Below are positions 8,195 to 15,408 of a stretch of DNA of 33,201 nt, in pieces. Origin of the DNA: Patescibacteria group bacterium (GTDB lineage: Bacteria; Patescibacteriota; Microgenomatia; Daviesbacterales; UBA10151); contig JAHIVD010000018.1 in assembly GCA_018816815.1 (NCBI GenBank), forward strand, positions 1 through 33,201, given 5' to 3'. The position numbers were made by a program, and so were the translations under genes. Below the pieces are notes generated by a model. That model did no database searches. It saw nothing but the letters and a program-made list of their open reading frames with translations, and had not been told where the DNA came from. Position 1 is the first letter of the stretch. Each line of letters opens with the position of its first letter.

Positions 8195-9200
8195 AAGATT
8201 CTTTGCTAGGAAAATATACACTAAAAATAGTACCTTTACCCAGCTCGCTCTCTACTTTTATAGACCCATCGTGCTTTTCAATGATCTGTTTTGCAATAGA
8301 TAAACCTAATCCGTATCCTCTAACTTCAGATTTTGTCCTTGATCCGTCTACCCTAAAGAAACGATCAAACAAACGAGGGATATCATTTTCATCAATCCCC
8401 AAACCAGTGTCTTTAAAATTAATTACTACCGAGTGGTCTGTTTTTTTAGAAGTTAAAACAACAGTTTTCCCTTTTGAGGAATATTTAATAGCATTATCTA
8501 AAAATATAACAAAGAGTTCCAGTAAACTTTGTTTATCTCCGTTGATAACAATACTTTTGATTTGGTTCCTGATTAAAATATCTTTCCTTCTTGCTAAATT
8601 AACTATCTTCTTCTGTGCATTTTCTGAAATTTCTTTTAGATTCACTTTTTCAAAATTTGTCCTTGTCTTTTTTTGGTATTGTGTTAATTTAATTAAATTA
8701 TCAGAAAGGTATTGTAGATTATTAACTTCTTCCAAATTGCTTTGCAAAAGCTTCGTAGCGTCGTCTATCTTCAAATTCTTATCCCTTAAATTAACTTCTA
8801 TCTCAGATTTTAAAGAGGTCAAAGGTGTCCGGAGTTCGTGAGACACATCAGTGATAAACCTTGACTGTTCGTCAACCATATCTTTGATTGGCCGCAGGGT
8901 TCTTTCTGCCAAAAAGTATCCGGCTACTCCTGCAGCTACCAAGATTGCTAAATTTATCAGGACAAGAGCGACACTTAATCTATTTTTAGATTCCTTTAAT
9001 ACTTCCTGATCAATCACCAACCTTGGCTGCACTCTTTGCTCAATAGAATACAAACGTTCTTGTCTTAGCCTTTGCATTCTTTCTACCCTATTTAATTCCT
9101 GAGCCAAAACTCCATAAATTGCAACACTAAAACTAATACTAATTAGCATTATTATCAATAAATACCAGGCAGTTAGTTTTAATCTTGTTCTCTCAAACAT
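8190..9200 (-). CDS. Sensor histidine kinase
   Basis: Membrane sensor of a two-component pair, 336 residues. Helices at about 10-33 and 75-97 enclose a short external loop of about 40 residues. The dimerization/phosphoacceptor box FITDVSHELRTPLTSL places the phosphorylated His at residue 121. The ATPase domain shows an N-box (FLDNAIKYS), G1 (DTGLGID), F-box (LFDRFFR) and G2 (GYGLGLSIAK). A separate HAMP domain is not obvious; RTLRPIKDM directly follows the second helix. The ATG is one base past the regulator's stop, so the two are cotranscribed. The small external loop suggests sensing at or in the membrane, as in kinases for cell-envelope stress paired with ABC exporters. Confidence 0.93.
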   Translation of the reverse strand: MFERTRLKLTAWYLLIIMLISISFSVAIYGVLAQELNRVERMQRLRQERLYSIEQRVQPRLVIDQEVLKESKNRLSVALVLINLAILVAAGVAGYFLAERTLRPIKDMVDEQSRFITDVSHELRTPLTSLKSEIEVNLRDKNLKIDDATKLLQSNLEEVNNLQYLSDNLIKLTQYQKKTRTNFEKVNLKEISENAQKKIVNLARRKDILIRNQIKSIVINGDKQSLLELFVIFLDNAIKYSSKGKTVVLTSKKTDHSVVINFKDTGLGIDENDIPRLFDRFFRVDGSRTKSEVRGYGLGLSIAKQIIEKHDGSIKVESELGKGTIFSVYFPSKESF

Positions 9201-9201
9201 A

Positions 9202-9873
9202 TTATCCTATCTTATAACCAAAACCTCTTATAGTCTGTATCAACGCTTTTTTACTGGGAAACGGCTTATCTATCTTGTTTCTTAAATAACCAATATAGAC
9301 TTCCACGGTATTTGGCAATATATCAGCATTATAATCCCAAATATGAGAAATGATTTGTTCTTTTTTGAGAATCTGATTTTTATGTCTTAGGAGATATTCC
9401 AGGATAGCAAATTCCTTGCTTGAAAGGTTAATCACTTTCCCGTCCCTTTTCACTTCATAATTAAGGGTATCTAAACTCAAATCCTCAAAGAATAGCACCA
9501 ATCCAATAGAATCTTTTGGTCTTCTGGTTAGTGCTTTAACACGGGCTAGTAATTCCTCAAATGCAAAAGGCTTAACCAAATAATCGTCTGCACCGGCATT
9601 TAACCCTTCCACTTTTTCTGAAACTTGACCCTTAGCAGTAAGCATAAGTACTGGTGTATGAATGTTTTGCGCCCGCAGTTTTTTACAAATCTCCAAACCA
9701 TTTATCTCCGGCAGTAAAATATCCAGAATAATTAAATCGTAATCTTCAGAAGAAGCTAAATCATAACCTCTGCTACCCTCAAATGCCACATCTACTGCAA
9801 AGGATTCTTGTTCGAACCCTTTTTTAATCGAATTTGCAATCTTGTGTTCATCCTCCACCACCAGGATTCTCAT
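9202..9873 (-). CDS. OmpR-family response regulator
   Basis: DNA-binding partner of the adjacent kinase, 223 residues. The receiver domain has the acidic pair in VVEDEHK, phosphoacceptor Asp51 in LIILDILLPEINGLE, the switch Thr in VLMLTAKG and Lys in LVKPFAFEELLAR. The C-terminal winged helix (about 125-223) contains LSSKEFAILEYLLRHKNQILKKEQI and VYIGYLRNKIDKP followed by TIRGFGYKIG. Its gene is first in the run of regulator, kinase and exporter, and the same 13-bp motif occurs before it and before the adaptor gene. Autoregulation plus control of the exporter is the natural inference. Confidence 0.94.
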   Translation of the reverse strand: MRILVVEDEHKIANSIKKGFEQESFAVDVAFEGSRGYDLASSEDYDLIILDILLPEINGLEICKKLRAQNIHTPVLMLTAKGQVSEKVEGLNAGADDYLVKPFAFEELLARVKALTRRPKDSIGLVLFFEDLSLDTLNYEVKRDGKVINLSSKEFAILEYLLRHKNQILKKEQIISHIWDYNADILPNTVEVYIGYLRNKIDKPFPSKKALIQTIRGFGYKIG

Positions 9874-9881
9874 AGCGGTAT

Positions 9882-9913
9882 ATTATACCCTCAAAACTGA
9901 GAAAAAGCTGAAA
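9882..9913 (-). promoter_or_regulatory. Promoter and putative autoregulatory site of the response regulator
   Basis: A consensus -10 TATAAT (9882-9887) lies 8 bases before the ATG at 9871-9873, so the leader would be one or two bases. The motif CTGAGAAAAAGCT (plus-strand 9897-9909) covers the expected -35, where no good hexamer exists, as expected for an activator-dependent promoter. CTGA occurs at 9897 and again at 9908, 11 bp apart. Confidence 0.55.
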
Positions 9914-9914
9914 G

Positions 9915-10790
9915 TTAAAATTGTTCCCTGGTAAAATACTCATATACTGCTTTGGATATTCCTGCTATGCCCTCCTGTGCGTTTTTAGGAAAATCGCTCT
10001 CTGAAAGAATTACTATTATATAGTCGCCACTGGGTGTATATACTATCCCTGCATCATGTTTAAACCGTCCAATCTCTCCGGTTTTATGAGCAATCTTGAT
10101 TTCGCCGGGTAAATATTTAGGCAAGCCTTCATTTAATTTTTGGTTTTGCAACAATTCAATCATCTTGTCTGAAAACTCAAAATCAACTAATTCTTTTAAT
10201 TCTTTTTTATATAGTTTCTCGTAAAAAAGAGCGACATCAAAAGGAGTGGTTGTCGGAAGATCATAATCAGTACCAATCAGTGATCCGGTAAAACCATTCT
10301 CTTCCAAGAAAGTCTTAACTGAAGATAATTTTATTTCATCGCTCAAAAGTAACGCTGCATAATTATGAGAAATAGTAATCATTTGATTTAATGCTTGAGA
10401 AACAGACAAAGAGATAAAACCTGTTTGTAATTCAGCTTCCTCGGGTTCAATACCAAATTTTTGATTCAACACCTCAATATTCCCAGATAAAACTTTATCT
10501 TCCCTTAAATCACCTTCTTTTATTTTTTGAAACACCACCCCCATCACCCAAAGTTTATATAAACTTCCTGCTGTAAAAACTTGATGTTCGTTTAATTGAT
10601 AACTCTCTCCGGTTTTAAGACTTCTAATTACTATCCCATACTCTCCCTCCAAGTCAGCCACTGCAAGTTCCATTGCATTTTTTAAAGAAGGCTTAGGTGG
10701 TTTAACTTTCTCTTTTTTTGAAAAACCTATTCCCAGCAAAAGAATAATTAGCACCAATAAGAAAATGGCTTTTTTAACAGAGATAGACAT
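9915..10790 (-). CDS. Class A beta-lactamase-fold serine hydrolase
   Basis: Anchored, externally facing penicillin-recognizing enzyme, 291 residues. Residues about 8-24 form one hydrophobic helix. The nucleophile motif is SLYK (Ser76, Lys79), the second motif is SHN where class A enzymes have SDN, and the third is HKTGEIGRF. The segment where class A enzymes carry Glu166 (ExxLN) instead reads TDYDLPTTTPF, so the deacylating Glu seems missing. A D,D-peptidase-like or other envelope role is therefore more likely than true beta-lactamase; this is inferred. The ATG at 10788-10790 has a good ribosome site, AGAGGAG. A PAP2 enzyme and a polysaccharide deacetylase gene lie upstream on the same strand. 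Confidence 0.82.
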   Translation of the reverse strand: MSISVKKAIFLLVLIILLLGIGFSKKEKVKPPKPSLKNAMELAVADLEGEYGIVIRSLKTGESYQLNEHQVFTAGSLYKLWVMGVVFQKIKEGDLREDKVLSGNIEVLNQKFGIEPEEAELQTGFISLSVSQALNQMITISHNYAALLLSDEIKLSSVKTFLEENGFTGSLIGTDYDLPTTTPFDVALFYEKLYKKELKELVDFEFSDKMIELLQNQKLNEGLPKYLPGEIKIAHKTGEIGRFKHDAGIVYTPSGDYIIVILSESDFPKNAQEGIAGISKAVYEYFTREQF

Positions 10791-10795
10791 TAATG

Positions 10796-10871
10796 TAGCT
10801 CCTCTTTGTATACACTCTTTATATACCTTTTGTATATTCTTTTATATACTCATATATATAACTTGGAGCTA
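10796..10871. repeat. Tandem TATAC-type repeats inside a 7-bp inverted repeat
   Basis: Four copies of a T-rich run followed by TATAC or TATAT begin at 10809, 10822, 10833 and 10845 (spacing 13, 11 and 12). They are enclosed by TAGCTCC (10796-10802) and GGAGCTA (10865-10871). In a minus-strand transcript the arm from 10865-10871 reads TAGCTCC and could pair with the GGAGCTA that holds the serine-hydrolase ribosome site. The tract also contains several possible -10 boxes. Confidence 0.55.
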
Positions 10872-11750
10872 GTGTAGAAAAAATCTTGTTTTACTTAACA
10901 AAAATTTCCTGATTGTCTCTTTTTTTATCACTAAATAAAAAATTACTACAACATATAAAACTCCCACAACAATGTCAAAAACATAATGTTCTCCAAAATA
11001 AATTAATGAGAACCAAATACCTAAAACATATGGTAACAATAGTAATCCTTTAGCTTTGTATTTCCGTACTAAAAAGAAAAGTGCCAGTAATGGATAAGCT
11101 GCATGAAGCGAAGGAACAGCTGCTACTAAGTTAGCACCGACAAGCCGATAAACAGTTGGCAAATCAATAGGATTGGGAAGATTTAAAAAAACTTGATCCA
11201 TAATTTTATAAACTTCCGGGATAATCCCTTTTTGACTAGCCATCCAAGGCGGCATGGCCGGAAAGAAAATATAAGTGAAAAAAGCTAAGTAAGACAGCAA
11301 AAGCAAAGCTAAAAAGAATTGGTTAAAAGTTTTCCGATCCTTTAACCAAAAGGCAAAACCTAAAAGTAGCGGAGTTATAAAATGCGACATATACAGCACT
11401 GTCCCTAAATAATCATACCAATGAACTATCCTGTCTGAAAAAAACAAAGCCTGTAAACTATTGGTCGGCAGACCACCAAAAAGTACTCTATCAAAATCAA
11501 TCATTGGATGAATATAGGCAACTTGGGTTAAATTGGGTACGAGTCCCCTTAAATAATCGTAACTTAACAAAAGTATAATCGGAATTGACCATTCCCGGAT
11601 AAATTGTTTTAACTTTCCTAAAAAAAGAGTGATTAGTAAAGCAGCAACAAAAAATAAATCCGGGGAAAACCAAGTCCCGTGCCAAATTAAAAATATGCTT
11701 ACCACTGTTAAATAAATCAGCGGCAAAAGAACAATTATTTTCCTATCCAC
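10869..11750 (-). CDS. PAP2-superfamily integral membrane protein (Aur1-like)
   Basis: A 293-residue membrane protein with about six or seven predicted helices. The PAP2 active-site segments are PSLHAAYPLLAL (the SxH motif) and GEHYVFDIVVGVLY (His and Asp of the last motif). The first motif, KxxxxxxRP, is not obvious, which fits the inositol-phosphotransferase/Aur1-like branch better than classical lipid phosphatases. Likely work is on lipid phosphates or lipid-linked head groups in the membrane. The start is GTG (11748-11750); AAGGGG lies very close to it, so the start is less certain than the gene. It is in line with the deacetylase and serine hydrolase, suggesting an envelope group. Confidence 0.82.
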   Translation of the reverse strand: MDRKIIVLLPLIYLTVVSIFLIWHGTWFSPDLFFVAALLITLFLGKLKQFIREWSIPIILLLSYDYLRGLVPNLTQVAYIHPMIDFDRVLFGGLPTNSLQALFFSDRIVHWYDYLGTVLYMSHFITPLLLGFAFWLKDRKTFNQFFLALLLLSYLAFFTYIFFPAMPPWMASQKGIIPEVYKIMDQVFLNLPNPIDLPTVYRLVGANLVAAVPSLHAAYPLLALFFLVRKYKAKGLLLLPYVLGIWFSLIYFGEHYVFDIVVGVLYVVVIFYLVIKKETIRKFLLSKTRFFLH

Positions 11751-11786
11751 TTCCCCTTTCTTTTATAAATTTCGAAGATTGATAGT

Positions 11787-11819
11787 GTTAATTTTTAACT
11801 AGAACAAGATCATTGTCAA
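11787..11819 (-). promoter_or_regulatory. Candidate promoter for the PAP2 gene with a palindrome over the -10
   Basis: On the minus strand a perfect -35, TTGACA (11814-11819), precedes TAAAAA (11792-11797) by 16 bp. The -10 lies in the palindrome GTTAATTTTTAAC (11787-11799). A leader of about 35 bases would follow before the GTG. The -10 is weak, so the call is tentative. Confidence 0.35.
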
Positions 11820-11854
11820 TTGCCAACTGTTATTCTTTTTTACTAAGGAATTAT

Positions 11855-12724
11855 TTATTTCAAAGATTCAAATCTGAATAATTCCAAAAGAGAATCTCCT
11901 GTTCTTACACCCGGTCTAATCCGGTAAAGGAAAAACTTGTTTACATCAAGAGCAAAAACACCGTAAATTGCTGTTACTGCAGATTTAAATCCTGCTTTTT
12001 TAACAACACCAATAGTCTGATTATCAAAAGCCCCATAGGGGTAAGCAAAAGAGGTCACCTTGATTTCAAAATTGCTTTCAAGATATTCTTTACTTTGTTT
12101 TACTTCATACTCAACCCTATTCAGCGGTAGCCCACTCAAATAAGCATGATTCATAGTATGTGCCCCGATTTCCACCAAAGGGCTTTGTGCAATCTCTTTG
12201 AGTTGCCAAGTGGTTAAATTATTCGGCAGATCCAGGAAGTTTGGCACAATATATACTACTGCCTTAACTTGATATTTTTTTAAAATGGGAAATACATCCG
12301 TATAAAAATCCCTGTAGCCGTCGTCAAATGTTAAGATAACTGATTTCGGGTCAATGCTTGCTTTATCATCTAAAGCATTAGCTAAATCAGCAGTTGTAAT
12401 AAAAGAGATTCCTGCATTTTTTAAAGTTTTTATTTGCTGTTCAAAAATAAAAGGAACTATGTTAAGTGATTTGCGGATAGTATCCCCTTCATCTTTAACA
12501 TATTCCACATAATGATACAGAAGTATTGGTACCCGAAAAGATTTTTGAGGTTTTACATTTTTAATCGATTCTTGAACTTCTTTGGGTATTTCCACAACAC
12601 CAGGAATCGGTTTATTGAAATTTGATTCTTTAAGAATAAAAAAAGAAATCAGGGTTAAAAAAGTAAAGATAGTAAATAAGGTGAAATTTAATTGATTGGA
12701 CCGGTGTTTTTTTGCCATTGCCAT
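11855..12724 (-). CDS. NodB-type polysaccharide deacetylase, membrane-anchored
   Basis: Carbohydrate esterase family 4 enzyme, 289 residues, expected to remove acetyl groups from cell-surface or peptidoglycan sugars outside the membrane. An N-terminal helix at about 14-32 (FTLFTIFTFLTLISFFIL) serves as anchor. The domain starts at about residue 65 (VPILLYHYVEY). Motif 1 is LTFDDGYRDFY with the catalytic and metal Asp, motif 2 is IGAHTMNHAYL with the metal His pair, and FAYPYGAFD is motif 3. MAMAK offers two close ATGs; the first is used here. TACAAT lies 4 bases before it, again hinting at little or no leader. The link to the envelope genes downstream is positional only. Confidence 0.88.
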   Translation of the reverse strand: MAMAKKHRSNQLNFTLFTIFTFLTLISFFILKESNFNKPIPGVVEIPKEVQESIKNVKPQKSFRVPILLYHYVEYVKDEGDTIRKSLNIVPFIFEQQIKTLKNAGISFITTADLANALDDKASIDPKSVILTFDDGYRDFYTDVFPILKKYQVKAVVYIVPNFLDLPNNLTTWQLKEIAQSPLVEIGAHTMNHAYLSGLPLNRVEYEVKQSKEYLESNFEIKVTSFAYPYGAFDNQTIGVVKKAGFKSAVTAIYGVFALDVNKFFLYRIRPGVRTGDSLLELFRFESLK

Positions 12725-12759
12725 TTAAATTGTACAAGAAACTTTATCTTTAGCATTTA

Positions 12760-13008
12760 CTACCCTTCAATATCAATCGTGGGTGGTGTTAGACCAACAG
12801 TGTTGACTGGATTTCCGCAGCAATCATATCTTTGATCCCCTATTGTGACAGCTGAAGGTATCGGAAATTTTTTATCTCCTTCTCTTCTAAAAGTTTCTCT
12901 CCGGGCATCATCAAGAAGTTTCCTTCTGCTTCTACGAAGATCTGGTGAAATTGGTAATAGTTCTTCGACTGGTTTAACCACTCTCCTGCTTATTCTAACT
13001 TCTGCCAT
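12760..13008 (-). CDS. 82-residue Arg-rich protein, unknown function
   Basis: I do not recognise a family. The N-terminal half is rich in Arg and acidic residues (SPDLRRSRRKLLDDARRET) and could be helical. The second half is Pro/Gly/Thr-rich with a Cys pair (YDCCGNP). There is no membrane segment or signal peptide. It reads from ATG 13006-13008 to a stop 35 bp before the deacetylase gene and is divergent from purM. There is no Shine-Dalgarno sequence. A weak -10-like TAGAAT (13017-13022) would make the mRNA nearly leaderless, in line with other genes here. The opposite strand is also open over much of this span, so the gene is plausible but not certain. Confidence 0.5.
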   Translation of the reverse strand: MAEVRISRRVVKPVEELLPISPDLRRSRRKLLDDARRETFRREGDKKFPIPSAVTIGDQRYDCCGNPVNTVGLTPPTIDIEG

Positions 13009-13039
13009 AGATGTTTATTCTATACTAAAAGTATACATG

Positions 13040-13067
13040 TTGCTTGATGCTGTATTTATGATATATT
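13040..13067 (+). promoter_or_regulatory. purM promoter, short leader
   Basis: TTGCTT (13040-13045) and TATATT (13062-13067) are spaced 16 bp. Transcription would start near 13074, only about 7 bases before the purM ATG, and no Shine-Dalgarno sequence is present. A palindrome TATACT-AAA-AGTATA (13021-13035) lies just upstream, between purM and the 82-residue gene. Confidence 0.5.
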
Positions 13068-13080
13068 AAACACATCAACG

Positions 13081-14196
13081 ATGCAAAAAAAACAACCCAT
13101 TACCTACTCTCAAGTCGGCGATGACTACAATACCAAAGACCCGATTAAAAAATTAGCTCAGACTGCTGCTGCTTCAACTGCCAAACACTTAAAAGAAACA
13201 TTTAATTACGACGAAATACCGGGCAGCCATGGAGAATCTGCTTTCGTTTGGCAAGTAAGTGAAAATACATTTATGGCCTCAGTAATTGAAGGATTGGGAA
13301 CTAAAAACCTGATAGCTGATGAGATGCGGAAAATAACAGGAAAAACTTATTACGATATTATTGCCCACGACTGTGTTGCTACAATAATAAATGATCTTAC
13401 TACATCAGGCGCAAAACCGCTTGTTCTGCATGCATATTGGGCGATTGAGGATAATAGTTTTTTGCAAGATAAAAAGCGCATGGAAGATTTAATCCAGGGC
13501 TGGAAAACTGCTTGCGACAAATCCGGAGTAGCTTGGGGCGGCGGAGAAACCCCTACACTAAAAGGGATTATTAGGCCAGGAACTATTGACTTGGCAGGAT
13601 CCGCAATAGGAATCATAAATCCAGCCAAAAGAAGAATAACTGCAGATAAAATAAGACCGGGAGATCGAATTATTTTCTTAAAGAGTAACGGCATTAATGC
13701 AAATGGTATTTCACTTGCCAGAGCAATTTCAAAAAAATTGCCTGAAGGATACGCAACAAAGTTGCCAAGCAACACAATGTTTGGGCAGTCCCTTTTAACT
13801 AAAACTAATATTTATGCGAATATGATTCAGGATCTATTAGATAATGAAGTAGATATACACTATATCTCTAATATAACCGGCCACGGACTTCGTAAAGTGA
13901 TGCGTGCATTGCAAAATTTTGTTTACATCATAGAAAAGGTATATCCTGTTCCAGAATTATTTTTATTCATTCAGCAACATGCAAATTTATTGGACAAAGA
14001 AATGTATAAAACCTACAACATGGGGCAAGACTATGCAATTTTTGTACCTACAAAAGATGTTGAAAAAACACAAAACATAATTTCTAAAAATGGATTTAAA
14101 AGTTTAAATGCTGGATACATAGAAAAAGGGGGAAGACAGGTAATTATAAAACCAAAAAATATTATTTTTGAAGGTAAAACTTTAGACCTCCGCTAA
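13081..14196 (+). CDS. purM: Phosphoribosylformylglycinamidine cyclo-ligase (AIR synthetase)
   Basis: Closes the imidazole ring: FGAM plus ATP gives AIR, step 5 of purine synthesis. At 371 residues it has family length. Visible landmarks are an N-terminal ITYSQVGDDYN, EGLGTKN in place of the usual DGVGTK loop, AHDCVATIINDL, WGGGETPTL, FLKSNGINANGISLAR and ISNITGHGLRKVMR. Several of these differ from the usual bacterial wording, so it is a divergent member. It is alone on the plus strand, divergent from the 82-residue gene. It ends 4 bp from the end of prs, which comes from the other side with no terminator between. Confidence 0.9.
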   Translation: MQKKQPITYSQVGDDYNTKDPIKKLAQTAAASTAKHLKETFNYDEIPGSHGESAFVWQVSENTFMASVIEGLGTKNLIADEMRKITGKTYYDIIAHDCVATIINDLTTSGAKPLVLHAYWAIEDNSFLQDKKRMEDLIQGWKTACDKSGVAWGGGETPTLKGIIRPGTIDLAGSAIGIINPAKRRITADKIRPGDRIIFLKSNGINANGISLARAISKKLPEGYATKLPSNTMFGQSLLTKTNIYANMIQDLLDNEVDIHYISNITGHGLRKVMRALQNFVYIIEKVYPVPELFLFIQQHANLLDKEMYKTYNMGQDYAIFVPTKDVEKTQNIISKNGFKSLNAGYIEKGGRQVIIKPKNIIFEGKTLDLR

Positions 14197-14200
14197 TTCC

Positions 14201-15181
14201 TTACCAATCTCTATCTTGATAAGTCTTGGGGATAAGTGTTTCAGACATAGAATCACCACTATAAATGCATTTGATGGCCTCTGCTAAAAGTTTAGCAACA
14301 GAAATAATAGCAACCTTCGGATTCTCTTGAATTTCCTTTTTAAGAGGCACTGTATCTGCTATATAAACTTTTTCTAAAGAAGAATCATTAATTCTTTGTA
14401 TTGCTGGATCAGAAAATAATCCGTGAGTAGCAGCAACAGAAACACTTTTTGCTCCTCTTTCTTTAATTAATTTTGCAGCATCACAAATTGTTCCTGCCGT
14501 ATCAATCATATCATCAACAATTAACACATCTTTATCCTCAACTTCGCCGATGATACCTAATATGTGACTAACATTTTTTTTCATTACATCCCTCTCTTTA
14601 AACACTATAGCAACTCCGTCAGCATCTAAAAGATTCGCATAAAATGTGGCTTTGGGAACACCACCTTTGTCAGGAGAAGCAATAATTAAATTTGACGGGA
14701 AACGTTTGCGAAGTTGCTCCAAGAGAGAATAACTGCTGTATAGATTATCCCAGGGAATTTCTACAAATCCCGGCTGCTGCTCACTGTGAATATCAATCGT
14801 TAATATTCTATCTGCTCCTGATGATTCAATTAATCTTGCTATTAAAGATGCTGATATGGGAACCCTGGGTCTATCTTTTCTGTCCTGTCTGGAATAGCCA
14901 AAATAAGGAATAATCGCTGAAATCTCTGAAGCGGATGATCTTCTTGCTGCATCTATAATCAACAAAAGTTCCATGATATTTGAATCAGTTGGCGGACAAG
15001 TTGGCTGTATTATAAAAACATCTCTTTTCCGTAAATTCTCGGGGATAATAATTCTTTTCTCGCCGTTAGCAAAAACAGTTACAGTTTCATCAATATTTTT
15101 TCCCAAAATTTCAGCAATATCTTTGGCAAGTTTAAGATTTGCAGTTCCTGTTAAAAGCACAAAACCATTTGTATTTGGCAT
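14201..15181 (-). CDS. prs: Ribose-phosphate pyrophosphokinase (PRPP synthetase)
   Basis: Makes PRPP from ribose 5-phosphate and ATP, the entry substrate for the purine genes around it. At 326 residues it is class-I-like. FGYSRQDRKDRPRVPISA is the flexible loop region, IDIHSEQQPGF holds the metal-binding His, and VLIVDDMIDTAGTI is the PRPP-binding motif. The C-terminus runs about ten residues past the usual end (SETLIPKTYQDRDW). Start ATG at 15179-15181 lies 5 bp after a 27-codon ORF, and upstream of that are tandem 23-bp repeats. These suggest its expression is regulated separately from the pur operons. Confidence 0.94.
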   Translation of the reverse strand: MPNTNGFVLLTGTANLKLAKDIAEILGKNIDETVTVFANGEKRIIIPENLRKRDVFIIQPTCPPTDSNIMELLLIIDAARRSSASEISAIIPYFGYSRQDRKDRPRVPISASLIARLIESSGADRILTIDIHSEQQPGFVEIPWDNLYSSYSLLEQLRKRFPSNLIIASPDKGGVPKATFYANLLDADGVAIVFKERDVMKKNVSHILGIIGEVEDKDVLIVDDMIDTAGTICDAAKLIKERGAKSVSVAATHGLFSDPAIQRINDSSLEKVYIADTVPLKKEIQENPKVAIISVAKLLAEAIKCIYSGDSMSETLIPKTYQDRDW

Positions 15182-15186
15182 ACACT

Positions 15187-15270
15187 TTAATCTAAATTAT
15201 ATAGGTCTTCTAAACCTTTTGCAAACTCTAATTCATTTTCTAAGTCAAACCATGCAATATTATTATTCAT
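15187..15270 (-). CDS. 27-residue ORF just upstream of prs, possible leader peptide
   Basis: An ORF of 27 codons plus TAA begins at ATG 15268-15270 and ends 5 bp before the prs start. The peptide is acidic with alternating hydrophobic residues (IAWFDLENELEFAKGLEDLY). It lacks a signal peptide or obvious family. A -10-like TATGAT (15283-15288) about 13 bases upstream of the ATG would give a leader of about 6 bases. Its position and tight spacing suggest translational coupling to prs or a regulatory leader. It could also be the remnant of a lost gene. Confidence 0.45.
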   Translation of the reverse strand: MNNNIAWFDLENELEFAKGLEDLYNLD

Positions 15271-15287
15271 CTTTGTTAACTTATCAT

Positions 15288-15333
15288 ATTTAAAAATCAA
15301 TATCCTAAAAATTTAAAAATCATTATCATAAAA
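15288..15333. repeat. Two tandem 23-bp repeats upstream of the prs leader ORF
   Basis: Two adjacent 23-bp units (15288-15310 and 15311-15333) match at 21 of 23 positions. Both begin ATTTAAAAATCA and end TAAAA. They abut the predicted -10 at 15283-15288, covering the -15 to -60 region of the prs promoter, where an activator or repressor would bind. The rest of the gap to purC (15334-15408) is AT-rich with no gene or terminator that I can see. Confidence 0.6.
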
Positions 15334-15408
15334 CCAGATTAAGGAATTAAAGCTCTTAGAATAGTTCATGCAAATAATAATTCAGATACAAATAAAATGT
15401 CCAATTTA

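Noticed and set aside
12845..13069. Plus-strand 74-residue ORF opposite the 82-residue gene
   Set aside because: Its Ser/Leu-rich composition is typical of an antisense shadow, and it runs through the purM promoter and the divergent gap.
14197..14200. Terminator between purM and prs
   Set aside because: Only 4 bp separate the convergent stops, and I could find no hairpin with a T-run on either strand nearby.
15334..15408. Riboswitch or ncRNA between purC and prs
   Set aside because: The stretch is AT-rich without a conserved-looking stem or any purine-riboswitch core that I could recognise.
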